A stretch of DNA of 64,000 nt, from contig JAGRGH010000051.1 of NCBI GenBank assembly GCA_020445605.1, positions 1 through 64,000 of the forward strand. The letters are read 5' to 3'. Positions 34,468-43,810 of this stretch are shown piece after piece. Position 1 is the stretch's first letter. Every line of letters begins with the position of its first letter. A program made the translations under genes and the position numbers. Origin of the DNA: Chromatiales bacterium. GTDB taxonomy: Bacteria; Pseudomonadota; Gammaproteobacteria; JAGRGH01. The notes under the pieces were generated by a model. It was not told where the DNA came from. It saw only the letters and a list, made by a program, of their open reading frames with translations, and did not search any database.

Positions 34468-35298
34468 ATGGCCACCTACGCAATCGGTGATCTGCAGGGC
34501 TGTCGCGAGCCCTTTGAGCGTCTACTCGAGGCCATCGCCTTCGATCCGGCGCGCGACCGGCTGTGGCTGGTCGGCGACCTGGTCAACCGCGGGCCGGACT
34601 CGCTCGGCGCCCTGCGCGCGGTACGCGCGCTCGGCGACGCCGCGGTCTGCGTGCTCGGCAACCACGACCTGAACCTGCTCGCCGTGGCCGCGGGGGTGCG
34701 CCGCAGCAAGCCGCAGGACACGCTGGACGATATCCTCGGAGCACCCGACCGCGACGAACTGCTGGCTTGGCTGCGCACGCGGCCGGCACTGGTGCACGAC
34801 GCCGGGCTGGATGCGACGCTGGTGCACGCCGGCCTCGCACCGCAGTGGACCATCGCCGACGCCATCGCCCGCGCCGATGAACTCGCCGCGCTGTGTGCCG
34901 ACGAACGCGCATTCGGCGAATTCCTGCACGAGATGTACGGCGACGAACCGGCCCGCTGGTCCGATGAACTCAGCGGCCATGCCCGACTGCGCTGCATCAC
35001 CAATGCCTTCACCCGTCTGCGATTCTGCGCACCGAACGGACGCATGGATTTTCGTGACAAGGGGCCGCCGGGCACCCAGCGCGAGGGACTGCTGCCCTGG
35101 TTCGAGGTGCCGGGTCGGCGCAGCGCGGGCCATACCATCGTGTTCGGGCACTGGTCCACGCTCGGCGCGCGCGAGTCGCTCGGCGCCTGGGGGCTGGATA
35201 CAGGTTGCGTCTGGGGCGGCGCCCTCACCGCCCTGCGGCTCGACGACCGACGCCACTTCTCCGTGCCCTGCATGCCCATGCAGCGCGTAAGTGACTAA
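34468..35298 (+). CDS. apaH: Symmetrical diadenosine-tetraphosphate hydrolase ApaH
   Basis: Protein of 276 residues from the ATG at 34468, so that the N-terminus is MATYAIGDLQGCREPFERLL. Metallophosphatase motifs: GDLQGC, GDLVNRGPDS, GNHDLNLL, and a C-terminal FGHWSTLG with the last metal His. It cleaves Ap4A into two ADP. An in-frame ATG at 34432 is less likely since it would extend past the conserved start. Confidence 0.95.
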   Translation: MATYAIGDLQGCREPFERLLEAIAFDPARDRLWLVGDLVNRGPDSLGALRAVRALGDAAVCVLGNHDLNLLAVAAGVRRSKPQDTLDDILGAPDRDELLAWLRTRPALVHDAGLDATLVHAGLAPQWTIADAIARADELAALCADERAFGEFLHEMYGDEPARWSDELSGHARLRCITNAFTRLRFCAPNGRMDFRDKGPPGTQREGLLPWFEVPGRRSAGHTIVFGHWSTLGARESLGAWGLDTGCVWGGALTALRLDDRRHFSVPCMPMQRVSD

Positions 35299-35309
35299 AT
35301 TGGAAAATC

Positions 35310-36029
35310 ATGAACGCCACGCCTGATCCAACCAGCGCGCCGGCCGCATTCGAGCTCAAGGCCACCGGCTTCACGCTGCCCCTGCTGCGCGTGCTCGCGA
35401 ACGACCCGGACGCGATCGTGCGCGAACTGGAGGCGAAGATCGCGCAGGCGCCGGATTTCTTCCGCCAGGCACCGGTGGTCGTGGACCTGTCGGCCCTGCC
35501 ACCGCAGCAACGCTCGCCGGACCTCGCACGACTGGTCGGACTGCTGCGTGCGCACGGGCTCGTGCCGATCGGGCTGCGCGGTGCCGGTGACGAGGCGCGC
35601 GCGCTGGCGGAGGTGCTGGAACTCGCCGTGCTGCCGGAACCGCGGGCGACCGCGCGTGCCGCGCGCGAAACACCCGCAACGTCGAACGGCGCACAGCGCA
35701 GCCAGCTCGTGGAGCGCACCATCCGCTCCGGGCAGCGCATCTATGCGCGTGGCGCCGACCTGATCGTGCGTGGCGCGGTCAGCGCGGGTGCCGAGGTGCT
35801 GGCCGACGGCAATGTGCACATCTACGGCGCGCTGCGCGGGCGCGCGCTCGCCGGTGTCGGTGGCGATGGCGCGGCACGTATTTTCTGTCAGGCGCTGGAT
35901 GCGGAACTCGTGTCCATCGCCGGACACTACCGGGTCAGCGACGACCTGACCACGGCCGTGCGCGGCCGCCCGATCGAGGTCGCGCTCGAAGGCATGCGGC
36001 TGGTGTTCCGCAGTCTCGCCGCAGGCTGA
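35310..36029 (+). CDS. minC: Septum site-determining protein MinC
   Basis: Protein of 239 residues. The N-terminal domain (about 12-105) has the FELKATGFTLPLLRVL start and VVVDLSALP. A short linker is followed by the C-terminal beta-helix domain (about 130-235: LVERTIRSGQRIYARGADLI, VLADGNVHIYGALRGRA, ARIFCQALDAELVSIAG). MinC blocks FtsZ assembly away from midcell when bound to MinD. Begins 11 bp after apaH, so it may share that transcript. Confidence 0.95.
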   Translation: MNATPDPTSAPAAFELKATGFTLPLLRVLANDPDAIVRELEAKIAQAPDFFRQAPVVVDLSALPPQQRSPDLARLVGLLRAHGLVPIGLRGAGDEARALAEVLELAVLPEPRATARAARETPATSNGAQRSQLVERTIRSGQRIYARGADLIVRGAVSAGAEVLADGNVHIYGALRGRALAGVGGDGAARIFCQALDAELVSIAGHYRVSDDLTTAVRGRPIEVALEGMRLVFRSLAAG

Positions 36030-36145
36030 AACACCCGGGCCGATCCCGATCACATGCATTCAGGCGCTTCGTCGCGGCGGCAAAGACACCCGCCCCGCGC
36101 GAACCCCGCCAGTCAACTCAACCGAATCTGCACAGGAACTCTGAA

Positions 36146-36955
36146 GTGGCAAGAATCATCGTTGTGACCTCCGGCAAAGGCGGCGTGGGCAAGACCACGA
36201 CCAGCGCGGCGCTGGCCATGGGGCTTGCGATGCGCGGCCAGCGCGTCGCGGTCATTGATTTCGATGTCGGGCTGCGCAATCTCGATCTGGTCATGGGCTG
36301 CGAACGCCGCGTCGTCTACGATTTCGTGAACGTGATCCAGGGCGAGGCGAAGCTGAACCAGGCGCTGATCCGCGACAAGCGCAACGAGCGGCTGTACGTG
36401 CTGCCGGCCTCGCAGACCCGCGACAAGGAAGCACTGACGCGCGACGGCGTCGAGCGCGTGCTGAACGAACTTGGCGAAACCTTCGATTACATCCTGTGCG
36501 ATTCGCCGGCCGGCATTGAACATGGCGCGCTTATGGCGCTCTACTTCGCCGATGAGGCCATCGTCGTGACCAACCCCGAGGTGTCCTCGGTGCGCGATTC
36601 CGATCGTATCGTCGGCATCCTGCAGAGCAAGTCGCGGCGAGCGGAACTGAACCTGGAACCGGTGCGCGAACACCTGCTGCTGACACGCTATTCACCGCGC
36701 CGCGTGGCGGCCGGCGAGATGCTCAGTGTCGGCGACGTCGAGGAGATCCTCGCGCTGCCCCTGCTGGGGGTCGTGCCGGAGTCGCCCGATGTCTTGCAGG
36801 CATCGAACGAAGGCGTGCCGGTGGTGCTGAACGAAGCCAGCGAGGCCGGTCAGGCCTACCTGGACGCGGTCGGCCGCCTGCTCGGCGAGACCCTGCCGCT
36901 GCGGTTCCTGCAGGTGCCGAAAAAAGGCCTGCTCGGTCGACTGTTCGGAGGCTGA
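36146..36955 (+). CDS. minD: Septum site-determining ATPase MinD
   Basis: Protein of 269 residues with a GTG start. Deviant Walker A SGKGGVGKTTTSAAL at 9-23, switch region DFDVGLRNLDLVMGCERRVVYD, and DYILCDSPAGIEHGA. The C-terminal amphipathic membrane-targeting helix is KKGLLGRLFGG. It oscillates on the membrane with MinE and recruits MinC. A 116 bp gap after minC may hold a promoter. Confidence 0.97.
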   Translation: MARIIVVTSGKGGVGKTTTSAALAMGLAMRGQRVAVIDFDVGLRNLDLVMGCERRVVYDFVNVIQGEAKLNQALIRDKRNERLYVLPASQTRDKEALTRDGVERVLNELGETFDYILCDSPAGIEHGALMALYFADEAIVVTNPEVSSVRDSDRIVGILQSKSRRAELNLEPVREHLLLTRYSPRRVAAGEMLSVGDVEEILALPLLGVVPESPDVLQASNEGVPVVLNEASEAGQAYLDAVGRLLGETLPLRFLQVPKKGLLGRLFGG

Positions 36956-36956
36956 C

Positions 36957-37220
36957 ATGGGATTGCTGAGCCTGTTCCGCAGCCAGCGGCCACCGAGCGC
37001 GCAGCGCGCGAAGGAACGCCTGCAGGTCATCGTCGCGCATGAGCGCAGCAGCCGTGGACGTCCGTCCTACCTGCCGCAACTCCAGCAGGAAATTCTCGAA
37101 GTCATCCGCCGCTACGTCGACGTGTCGCCGGAAGACGTGCAGATCAACGTCGAAAGCGACGATGGCTGCGAAGTGCTGGCGCTGAACGTCACGCTGCCCG
37201 AGCGCCCGCACGCGGCCTGA
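36957..37220 (+). CDS. minE: Cell-division topological specificity factor MinE
   Basis: Protein of 87 residues. The N-terminal membrane-targeting and anti-MinCD region (LLSLFRSQRPPSAQRAKERL, then VIVAHER) precedes the topological domain (LPQLQQEILEVIRRYVDVSP, VLALNVTLPE). One base separates its ATG from the minD stop. It stimulates MinD ATPase and sets the midcell position. Confidence 0.96.
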   Translation: MGLLSLFRSQRPPSAQRAKERLQVIVAHERSSRGRPSYLPQLQQEILEVIRRYVDVSPEDVQINVESDDGCEVLALNVTLPERPHAA

Positions 37221-37240
37221 AGCCAAGGCACGAACGGCCC

Positions 37241-38035
37241 ATGCGCGTCGTCAGCTTTCGCTCGCTGCGGATCGTGGTCCTGCTCGTGATTCTCGCGGCC
37301 GCCGCGATCTATACGCAGGGCCAGCGTCTTTCGACCCGCGGCTGGTACGAGCCGCTCGAGATGCAGCTGTTTCCGATTGCCGGCGACACCTCGCCGGCGA
37401 CGGGGACTTACATCGAATCCCTGGACGAATCGCGCTTTGCCGCAATCGAGCGCTTCTTCAAATCCGAGGGCGCAGGCTATCGGCTGGTCGCGAATCGCCC
37501 CGTCAGTGTCCGCATCGGCCCCACGATCGATGCGGAACCACCAGACCCGCCGGGGCCGGACGGCGGCGTCCTGTCGGCCGTCTGGTACAGCCTGAAGCTG
37601 CGCGTATGGGCCTGGCGGGTGACGCCGGCCGGCTGGGGTCAAGGCGACGTGGTGCGCATGTATCTGGTCTACCGGCAGGGCGAACCGAATGCGGCGCTGC
37701 CGCACTCGCTCGGCATCGAAAAGGGTTTGCTCGGCGTCGTGCACCTCTACGCCGATTCGACCCAGGACGCGCAGAACACGGTGATCGTCGCGCACGAGTT
37801 GCTGCATACCGTTGGTGCAACGGACAAGTACGATGCGCGCGGCGAACCGCGCTGGCCCGATGGCTACGCGGATCCGACGGCTTCACCGCGCTGGCCGCAG
37901 AAACGCTGCGAGATCATGGCCGTGCGCATTCCGGATTCACCCGAGCGTTCTCTTATGCCCGAGAACCTGCGCGCCTGCACGGTAGGGCGCTACACGGCCG
38001 CCGAAATCGGCTGGATCGGCGATGCCACGCCTTAG
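37241..38035 (+). CDS. Membrane-anchored zinc-protease-like protein
   Basis: Protein of 264 residues. An N-terminal signal anchor (about 8-26, LRIVVLLVILAAAAIYTQG) is followed by a domain with the zinc motif VIVAHELLHTVGATDKYD (HExxH at about 187-191; the downstream His/Asp ligand is not certain). The C-terminal EIMAVRIP and RACTVGRYTAAEIGW are conserved-looking. Starts 20 bp after minE and is probably cotranscribed. Resembles conserved hypothetical proteins of proteobacteria; substrate unknown. Confidence 0.75.
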   Translation: MRVVSFRSLRIVVLLVILAAAAIYTQGQRLSTRGWYEPLEMQLFPIAGDTSPATGTYIESLDESRFAAIERFFKSEGAGYRLVANRPVSVRIGPTIDAEPPDPPGPDGGVLSAVWYSLKLRVWAWRVTPAGWGQGDVVRMYLVYRQGEPNAALPHSLGIEKGLLGVVHLYADSTQDAQNTVIVAHELLHTVGATDKYDARGEPRWPDGYADPTASPRWPQKRCEIMAVRIPDSPERSLMPENLRACTVGRYTAAEIGWIGDATP

Positions 38036-38165
38036 TCGGGGCCGACCATAGTCCGGAGATACAGCCCTCCAGCCGCGCGTAGCGTTTCACAATCGATTGC
38101 CACCCGGCGGGAATCGCCATGTGCCGGAACTCATGAACACAACTCTCAAAGCGGAGAATTTCAAA

Positions 38166-38573
38166 TTGAACCCCCTGAAGATGCGCGCTTTGGTCCTGTG
38201 CATCAGCATCGGAATCTCGGCGTCCGCCTGCCAAACCCCGGAATACTCTGAGGCCGATTTCAGACAAAAGATCGAAACGCTTATGGCAGTGTCCCCACCG
38301 CCATCTCAGAGCCGGCTGGAAGTGCTCCGCAGTTACGGTTCGGAGAAGGACAAGGCGGAATTCATGAACCGGGACGAATTCGCGTTTCCGGGTACGCTGG
38401 AAGACATCTACCAGGCATCCAGTGGACGCCCCATCCTGTCACAGGGAAGTCACTGCCCACGTTATTGCAGAGTGGTTCCCTGTAAACCGCCTTATCTGAC
38501 CGAATGCGGCTTGATCTGCGGACCGGACCAAAACTGCCCGGACCCACAGTGCAAACCGGGACACGCCTGCTGA
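38166..38573 (+). CDS. Small cysteine-rich lipoprotein of unknown function
   Basis: Protein of 135 residues if started at the TTG at 38166 (GGAG lies 9 nt upstream and the leader then has a Lys and an Arg); ATG at 38181 or 38133 are alternatives. The signal ends SASAC, a lipobox, so the Cys is predicted to be acylated. The last 45 residues have eight cysteines in short spacings (CPRYCRVVPC, ECGLICGPDQNC, PQCKPGHAC), suggesting a disulfide knot or metal site. No family recognised. Confidence 0.65.
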   Translation: MNPLKMRALVLCISIGISASACQTPEYSEADFRQKIETLMAVSPPPSQSRLEVLRSYGSEKDKAEFMNRDEFAFPGTLEDIYQASSGRPILSQGSHCPRYCRVVPCKPPYLTECGLICGPDQNCPDPQCKPGHAC

Positions 38574-38614
38574 GCGCAAGGATCGACCGATCCTGCGCCC
38601 TGGGCGGCGGGGCG

Positions 38615-41239
38615 TCAGGTCAACCAGGTCATGTGCCCGGTTTCGTAGACATGGGTCAGCGAACGGTTGAACGGGAACACGCGCACGCGATAGCACAGCC
38701 GACCGCACCACTCGGGCTGCATGTCGAGCACAAAGCGCTGCTCTCCATGACTGTCCAGGCCATCGATGGGCTGGAACCGGTAGGACGCAAGGCGCTCCGG
38801 TTCGTCCTTGTGGCGGCGGCTGCGAATCGCCTCCAGCGCATTGAAGCCGCCGGCCATGCGTGACTGTGGATCCGGACGCTCGCACAGCAACAGTTCCACG
38901 GCCAGATCGTCGACCGACAGACCGTTCATCCGCACCGCGACCTCGACCCGCAGGCTCTGTTCGAATTCGATCCGGTTGACCGGTTCATGAATCTGGCGAA
39001 TGGTGACATTCGGCCAGGCCTGGTGGACTCTGCTCTTCCACTGCGCAAGCTCGCGCGCCCGTGCGTGGTTGTTCTCCGTCAGCGCACGGCCCTGACGCGC
39101 CGCGGGCTTGTAGAACCCCGTGGCGTAGTCGTTGAGCACGCGCTCCATGTTGAACCGCGGCAGGATGGTCGCCATGGATCGTTTGGCCATCGCGACCCAG
39201 CCCGGCGAGTAGCCCTGCTTGTTGCGGTCGTAGTAGAGCGGCACGACCTGGTCCTGCAACAGCTCATAGAGCGTGCGCGCGTCCTCGCGGTCGCGGCGCG
39301 ACGGGTCGTGCTCGTGCGGCGATGGCTTGATCGCCCAGCCGTTGTGTCCGTCGTAGCCCTCGGCCCACCAGCCGTCGAGCACGCTGAGGTTGATCGTGCC
39401 GTTCATCGCGGCCTTCATGCCCGAGGTGCCGCTGGCCTCCTGCGGATAGACCGGCGTGTTCAGCCATACGTCCACGCCCGGCAGCAGCCGGCGCGCGAGC
39501 CCGAGGTCGTAGCCCTCGATCAGCAGCACCTTGCCGACGAACTCCGGCATGTTCGAGATTCGATGAATGCTGCGGATCATCTCCTGGCCGGGCTGGTCCG
39601 CCGGGTGCGCCTTGCCCGCGAAGACGAACACGATCGGACGCTGTTCGTCCGAAGCGATCTGGCGGAACCAGTCCAGATCGTTGAACAGCAACGTTGCGCG
39701 CTTGTAGGTCGCAAAACGCCGCGCGAATCCGACCGTGAGTACATTCGGGTTCGCCGGATCGAGATGCTGAAGGATGCGATCCAGATGCGCCTCACTGACC
39801 TGGTTGCGCAGGTGCTGGTACATCAGCGTCTCGCGCAGCGAATACAGCATCTGCGACTTGATGGACTGGTTCACCGACCAGAACAGGTGGTCGGGAATCT
39901 CGTCGAGACGCTCCCAGAAGCCGATGTCCTTGATGTGATTGCGCCACTCGGCGCCGACGAAGCGGTCGAACAGCAGCACCCAGTCCTTGGCCAGCACGCT
40001 GGTCACGTGCACGCCGTTGGTGACGTAACGCATCGGGTTTTCATTGGTCGGCACCTGCGGCCAGCAGGGCGCGCAGATCTCGGCCGATACATCGCCATGG
40101 ATGCGGCTCACGCCGTTGTGGTGGCGCGAGGTCCGCACCGCCAGCACGGTCATATTGAAGTCTTCGCCCATGCGCGAGACATGCCCCATGCCGGTCAGAT
40201 GCGACAGATCGATGCCCATGGCGGACGCATAACGCTCGAAGTACGCGCGCATCATCGGCTCGGGAAAGTGGTCGTGTCCGGCCGGCACGGGCGTGTGGGT
40301 CGTGAACACGGTCGCGCCCGAAACGGCCTCCAGCGCGGTGTCGAAGTCCAGGCCCTGTTCGATGTATTCGCGGATGCGTTCCAGCCCCTGGAACGCGGCA
40401 TGCCCTTCGTTGACATGCCACACCGTGGGAGCGAGCCCCACCGCGCGCAGCGCGCGCACGCCGCCGATGCCCAGCACGATCTCCTGGCGCATGCGCATGT
40501 CGCGGTCGCCGCCGTAGAGCACGTGCGTGATCTCGCGGTCCTCGGGACGGTTCGCCTGCAAGTTCGTGTCGAGCAGCACGAGCTGCGCGCGACCGAGCTT
40601 CGCGCGCCACACGGCCACGCGCACATCGCGCTCGGCCATCGGCACGTCGATGTCGATCGGGTTGCCATCGGCATCGAGTGCGCGGGTCACGGGCAGGTCG
40701 GAGAAGTTCGAATCCGCGTAGTGCGCGACCTGGTTGCCCTCGCCGTCGATGGTCTGCTGAAAATAGCCCTGCCGATACAGCAGCCCCACGCCCACGAACG
40801 GCAGACACAGGTCGCTGGCGGTCTTGCAGTGATGCCCGGCCAGAATGCCCAGGCCGCCCGAGTAGATCGGGAAACTCTCGTGGAAACCGAACTCGGCGCT
40901 GAAATAGGCGACCAGATCGGGCGGGTCCATGAGGCGCTCGATTTCGGGCCCGCCGCGTTCGCCGTGATAGGTATCGAAATCCGTGACCACGCGGTTGTAG
41001 TTCGCCATGAACACCGGGTCGGCGGCCGCGTTGGCGAGCGCGCCCTCGTCGATGCAGCGCAGGAACACCTTCGGATTGTGGCCGCAGCGCCGCCACAGCT
41101 CGGGATCCAGCGGTCCGAACAGCTCGCGGGCCGAGCGGTTCCAGCTGTACCAGAGGTCCTCGGCAAGCTCGGACAGTCGCCCGAGTTCGGGCGGCACGCG
41201 CGGGTTGACCTCGAGCTGGAATCGTTTGGCGTCACTCAT
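38615..41239 (-). CDS. glgP: Alpha-glucan (glycogen/maltodextrin) phosphorylase
   Basis: Protein of 874 residues, the short bacterial/archaeal type with an N-terminal DUF3417 region (LSELAEDLWYSWNRSARELF). Phosphorylase motifs: FSAEFGFHESFPIYSGGLG, HVNEGHAAFQGLERI, TTHTPVPAGHDHFP, FARRFATYKRATLLF (phosphate-binding), and the PLP lysine in EASGTSGMKAAMNG. It releases glucose-1-phosphate from alpha-1,4-glucans. No other glycogen genes are adjacent. Confidence 0.95.
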   Translation of the reverse strand: MSDAKRFQLEVNPRVPPELGRLSELAEDLWYSWNRSARELFGPLDPELWRRCGHNPKVFLRCIDEGALANAAADPVFMANYNRVVTDFDTYHGERGGPEIERLMDPPDLVAYFSAEFGFHESFPIYSGGLGILAGHHCKTASDLCLPFVGVGLLYRQGYFQQTIDGEGNQVAHYADSNFSDLPVTRALDADGNPIDIDVPMAERDVRVAVWRAKLGRAQLVLLDTNLQANRPEDREITHVLYGGDRDMRMRQEIVLGIGGVRALRAVGLAPTVWHVNEGHAAFQGLERIREYIEQGLDFDTALEAVSGATVFTTHTPVPAGHDHFPEPMMRAYFERYASAMGIDLSHLTGMGHVSRMGEDFNMTVLAVRTSRHHNGVSRIHGDVSAEICAPCWPQVPTNENPMRYVTNGVHVTSVLAKDWVLLFDRFVGAEWRNHIKDIGFWERLDEIPDHLFWSVNQSIKSQMLYSLRETLMYQHLRNQVSEAHLDRILQHLDPANPNVLTVGFARRFATYKRATLLFNDLDWFRQIASDEQRPIVFVFAGKAHPADQPGQEMIRSIHRISNMPEFVGKVLLIEGYDLGLARRLLPGVDVWLNTPVYPQEASGTSGMKAAMNGTINLSVLDGWWAEGYDGHNGWAIKPSPHEHDPSRRDREDARTLYELLQDQVVPLYYDRNKQGYSPGWVAMAKRSMATILPRFNMERVLNDYATGFYKPAARQGRALTENNHARARELAQWKSRVHQAWPNVTIRQIHEPVNRIEFEQSLRVEVAVRMNGLSVDDLAVELLLCERPDPQSRMAGGFNALEAIRSRRHKDEPERLASYRFQPIDGLDSHGEQRFVLDMQPEWCGRLCYRVRVFPFNRSLTHVYETGHMTWLT

Positions 41240-41552
41240 CGATGTTGGTCCGGTTTGTTCAGTCGTTGAAGTGGGTGCGGAGCACGCGCCAGAGCGGCAC
41301 CGCGCCCACGAATGGTGCGTAAACGGCGCGCCGCCCCCCCTGCCATGGTACGAAATGCGCCAGGAAAGTGCCCGTGCGACGATTCCGCGTCACGTTACAG
41401 TTTCACAAGCACGGAACATGCCATGCCCGACCAACCGCGGCGTTAGGACGGACGGGGCGGCGCACATGGGTAAAATATCGTTTCCTGCGCGGACCCGGGC
41501 AGGCTCCGGCGTTAGTATGAGCGGATTGCACCCACGGCTGAATGAGGTAGCC
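41240..41552. other. Intergenic region, 313 bp, divergent promoters
   Basis: Lies between glgP (minus) and the repeat lipoprotein gene (plus). TAAAAT at 41471-41476 could be a -10 box for the lipoprotein gene, but no matching -35 was identified. GAGGT lies 4 nt before the lipoprotein ATG. No gene is supported. Confidence 0.35.
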
Positions 41553-42080
41553 ATGAAACATCTTTCCCATGCCCTGCTGCTCGGCGTCGCCCTGAGCGTC
41601 ACCGGCTGCGGCGACCAGAACAGTTCACAGCAGGCCGCCTCGGCCGGTGGCAGCGGCGCGTCCGGCAATACCGAGCCCTCGTCCTGGGACCGCGCCAAGA
41701 CCGCCGCCGGCGAGGCCTACGGCAAGAGCAAGGAGGCCGCTTCGGCCGCCTGGGACGCGACCAAGGAGAAGTCCGGCGAGGTCTGGGACGCCACCAAGCA
41801 GCAGTCCGCGGAGACCTGGGACAAGACCAAGACCGCGACCAGCGAGGCCTGGGACGCCACGAAACAGAAATCCGGCGAGGTCTGGGACGCCACCAAGCAG
41901 CAGACGGCCGAGTCGTGGGAGTCCACCAAGCAGGCCACCGGCGAGACCTGGGACAAGACCAAGGATGCAGCCAATCGAGTGGTTGAAGCGGGAAGCGAGG
42001 CCTATGATTCCGCCAAGGCGAAGCTGTCGACCGAAAGCGATGCCGCGGACATACCTCCCGCCAGCACCAGCGCGAACTGA
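41553..42080 (+). CDS. Lipoprotein built of tandem 11-residue tryptophan repeats (LEA-like)
   Basis: Protein of 175 residues. The signal ends LSVTGC, a lipobox. From about residue 45 it is a run of 11-residue units of the form W-D-x-T-K-x-x-S/T-x-E-x (WDATKEKSGEV, WDATKQQSAET, WDKTKTATSEA and so on), predicted to be continuous amphipathic helix like LEA/apolipoprotein repeats. At DNA level a 33 bp identical copy occurs at 41772-41804 and 41871-41903, so the array evolves by unit duplication. A related non-lipidated protein is encoded at 45320-45802. Role unknown; desiccation or envelope-stress protection is a guess from the LEA-like pattern. Confidence 0.75.
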   Translation: MKHLSHALLLGVALSVTGCGDQNSSQQAASAGGSGASGNTEPSSWDRAKTAAGEAYGKSKEAASAAWDATKEKSGEVWDATKQQSAETWDKTKTATSEAWDATKQKSGEVWDATKQQTAESWESTKQATGETWDKTKDAANRVVEAGSEAYDSAKAKLSTESDAADIPPASTSAN

Positions 42081-42147
42081 ACCCCCGGCTCAACCGGCAC
42101 CGTGAGCGGGTCCGCGCCCATGGCGTCGCCCCGCAGACCGCGCTCGC

Positions 42148-43800
42148 GTGACTGCGAGACCCACGCTTGAGTCGGGCGCCGAATGGGGCCTCGGCGAGGT
42201 CCGCCGTTTACCGGTCAGATGCCGCAGCAAGCGCCGCACTCCGGCACTCGCACTGCTTGCCTGCATCGCGCTGATGGCTGGCTGCGCCAGCGCTCCACCG
42301 GCATCCGATACCGCAATCGCGCTAGAGGGACAGTTCGACGGCATCGGCGCCACGGCGGTGCTGGATCCCAAGAGCCGATTTACGGGCAGTCCCTACGCGG
42401 ACGTCGCGCGAAGCGGCTTGTTTGCGGTGCGCGGTCTTGACGATTGCGAACTCGCCGTACTCGCCGGCGGCGAGGACTCGTTCGCGGTCCGCATGGCGGC
42501 GTTAGGCGCGGCGCAGCATTCCATCCGGATTCAGGCGCTGGTGTTCAATGGAGACGAATCGGGCTTGCGCGTCGCCGAGGTGCTGAAGCAGAAGAAGGCC
42601 GCCGGACTCGACGTACGCATCATCGTCGATGCGTTTTCCAACCCCGCCTTGCAATCGCAGTGGATGTATTTTGACCTCAAGCAGCACGGCATCGAGGTCG
42701 AGGGCTACGAGGCCATGGCACTGCAGTGGCTCAACGAGGTGCCGATCCCGAACCTCACACCCCACTACGACCCGGAACAACTCGACAAGCGCTTCCACGA
42801 AAAGCTCTGGATCATCGACGGCGAGACCGATCATGGCATCGCGGTGACGGGTGGTATGAACATCGGCAACGAATACTTTCGCGCCAATCCGGAAGACCCG
42901 GATCGCACCTGGCGTGACCAGGACGTCGTGGTCCGTGGCACAATCCTCAACGACCTCGTCGATGCCTTTGACCGCAACTTCGACTACTTCGTGGAGGTCA
43001 AGAAAAGTCGCGGCATCTTCAATACGAATCTGTACTGGGATGCGACTCGCGCGGTACTCGACGAGACCGGCATGCTACCGATCAGCTACACGACCGATCC
43101 CGCGATCGAGGCGAATGTCACACGAATGGAGGCGCGTCGACCGACGCTGGATTACCGTCCCGCAACCTGTCGCTTCCTGCAGAACCGCCCGCGGCTGAAG
43201 GAAACCTATATCCAGCAGGCCTATCTCAAACTGATTGAACGGGCCAAGCGGGAGATCCTGATCGCGAACGCGTACTTCGTACCGACCCCGACGCTCGCCC
43301 GCGCGCTGAAGGCTGCCGCCCAGCGTTGCGTGTCGGTCCGGTTGATTTCAAACAGCCCGGACACGAACGACCTTCCTGAGATCAGCCTGGTCGGACGTGG
43401 TCACTACGGCGATCTGCTGTCCGTCAATGAAACCGCGGTAGTCCAGGCGTGCGCGAACCCGGATGCGGGAATTCGTATCTGGGAGTGGGTCGGTCAGTCG
43501 CCCGACGAACCGGCGCGCAGCCAGGGCACCATGCACTCGAAGTTCGCTGTATTCGACGGCGAGCGCAGCCTAGTCGGCTCCTATAATCTCGATCCGCGAA
43601 GCGAGCGCCTGAACAGCGAATCCGCGCTCGTATTCAGGCAACCCCGATTGGCAAAACAGCTACGCGCAGCGTTTCTGGATCACGACCTGCGATTCAGCCG
43701 CGAAGTCACGCCAAAGCTCGCCGCCAGTTTCGAGGCGCCCGAGGATGTCATCCAGCGTTTCCGGAAATCCCTCGCAGAACTCTTTCGCGACGAACTGTAG
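42148..43800 (+). CDS. Phospholipase D-family lipoprotein (cardiolipin-synthase-like)
   Basis: Protein of 550 residues. The lipobox LMAGC (Cys46) follows a hydrophobic stretch. Two HKD motifs: HEKLWIID (H217, K219, D224) with GGMNIGNEYF, and MHSKFAVFD (H463) with GSYNLDPRS. The family hydrolyses or transfers phosphatidyl groups; periplasmic lipoprotein versions are common in proteobacteria. The GTG start at 42148 is the only reasonable candidate but lacks a clear ribosome site, and the 30 residues before the hydrophobic core are unusually long. Converges with the LssY_C gene, 10 bp apart. Confidence 0.85.
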   Translation: MTARPTLESGAEWGLGEVRRLPVRCRSKRRTPALALLACIALMAGCASAPPASDTAIALEGQFDGIGATAVLDPKSRFTGSPYADVARSGLFAVRGLDDCELAVLAGGEDSFAVRMAALGAAQHSIRIQALVFNGDESGLRVAEVLKQKKAAGLDVRIIVDAFSNPALQSQWMYFDLKQHGIEVEGYEAMALQWLNEVPIPNLTPHYDPEQLDKRFHEKLWIIDGETDHGIAVTGGMNIGNEYFRANPEDPDRTWRDQDVVVRGTILNDLVDAFDRNFDYFVEVKKSRGIFNTNLYWDATRAVLDETGMLPISYTTDPAIEANVTRMEARRPTLDYRPATCRFLQNRPRLKETYIQQAYLKLIERAKREILIANAYFVPTPTLARALKAAAQRCVSVRLISNSPDTNDLPEISLVGRGHYGDLLSVNETAVVQACANPDAGIRIWEWVGQSPDEPARSQGTMHSKFAVFDGERSLVGSYNLDPRSERLNSESALVFRQPRLAKQLRAAFLDHDLRFSREVTPKLAASFEAPEDVIQRFRKSLAELFRDEL

Positions 43801-43810
43801 CGCCCACGCG

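Noticed and set aside
38987-41269. 760-codon open frame on the plus strand
   Set aside because: Antisense to the complete glucan phosphorylase gene; composition is Arg/His/Val-rich with no recognisable motif.
41553-42080. CRISPR-like or tandem non-coding repeat, suggested by regular 33 bp units
   Set aside because: The units are in frame, encode the 11-residue W repeats and lie behind a lipobox signal and a good ribosome site.
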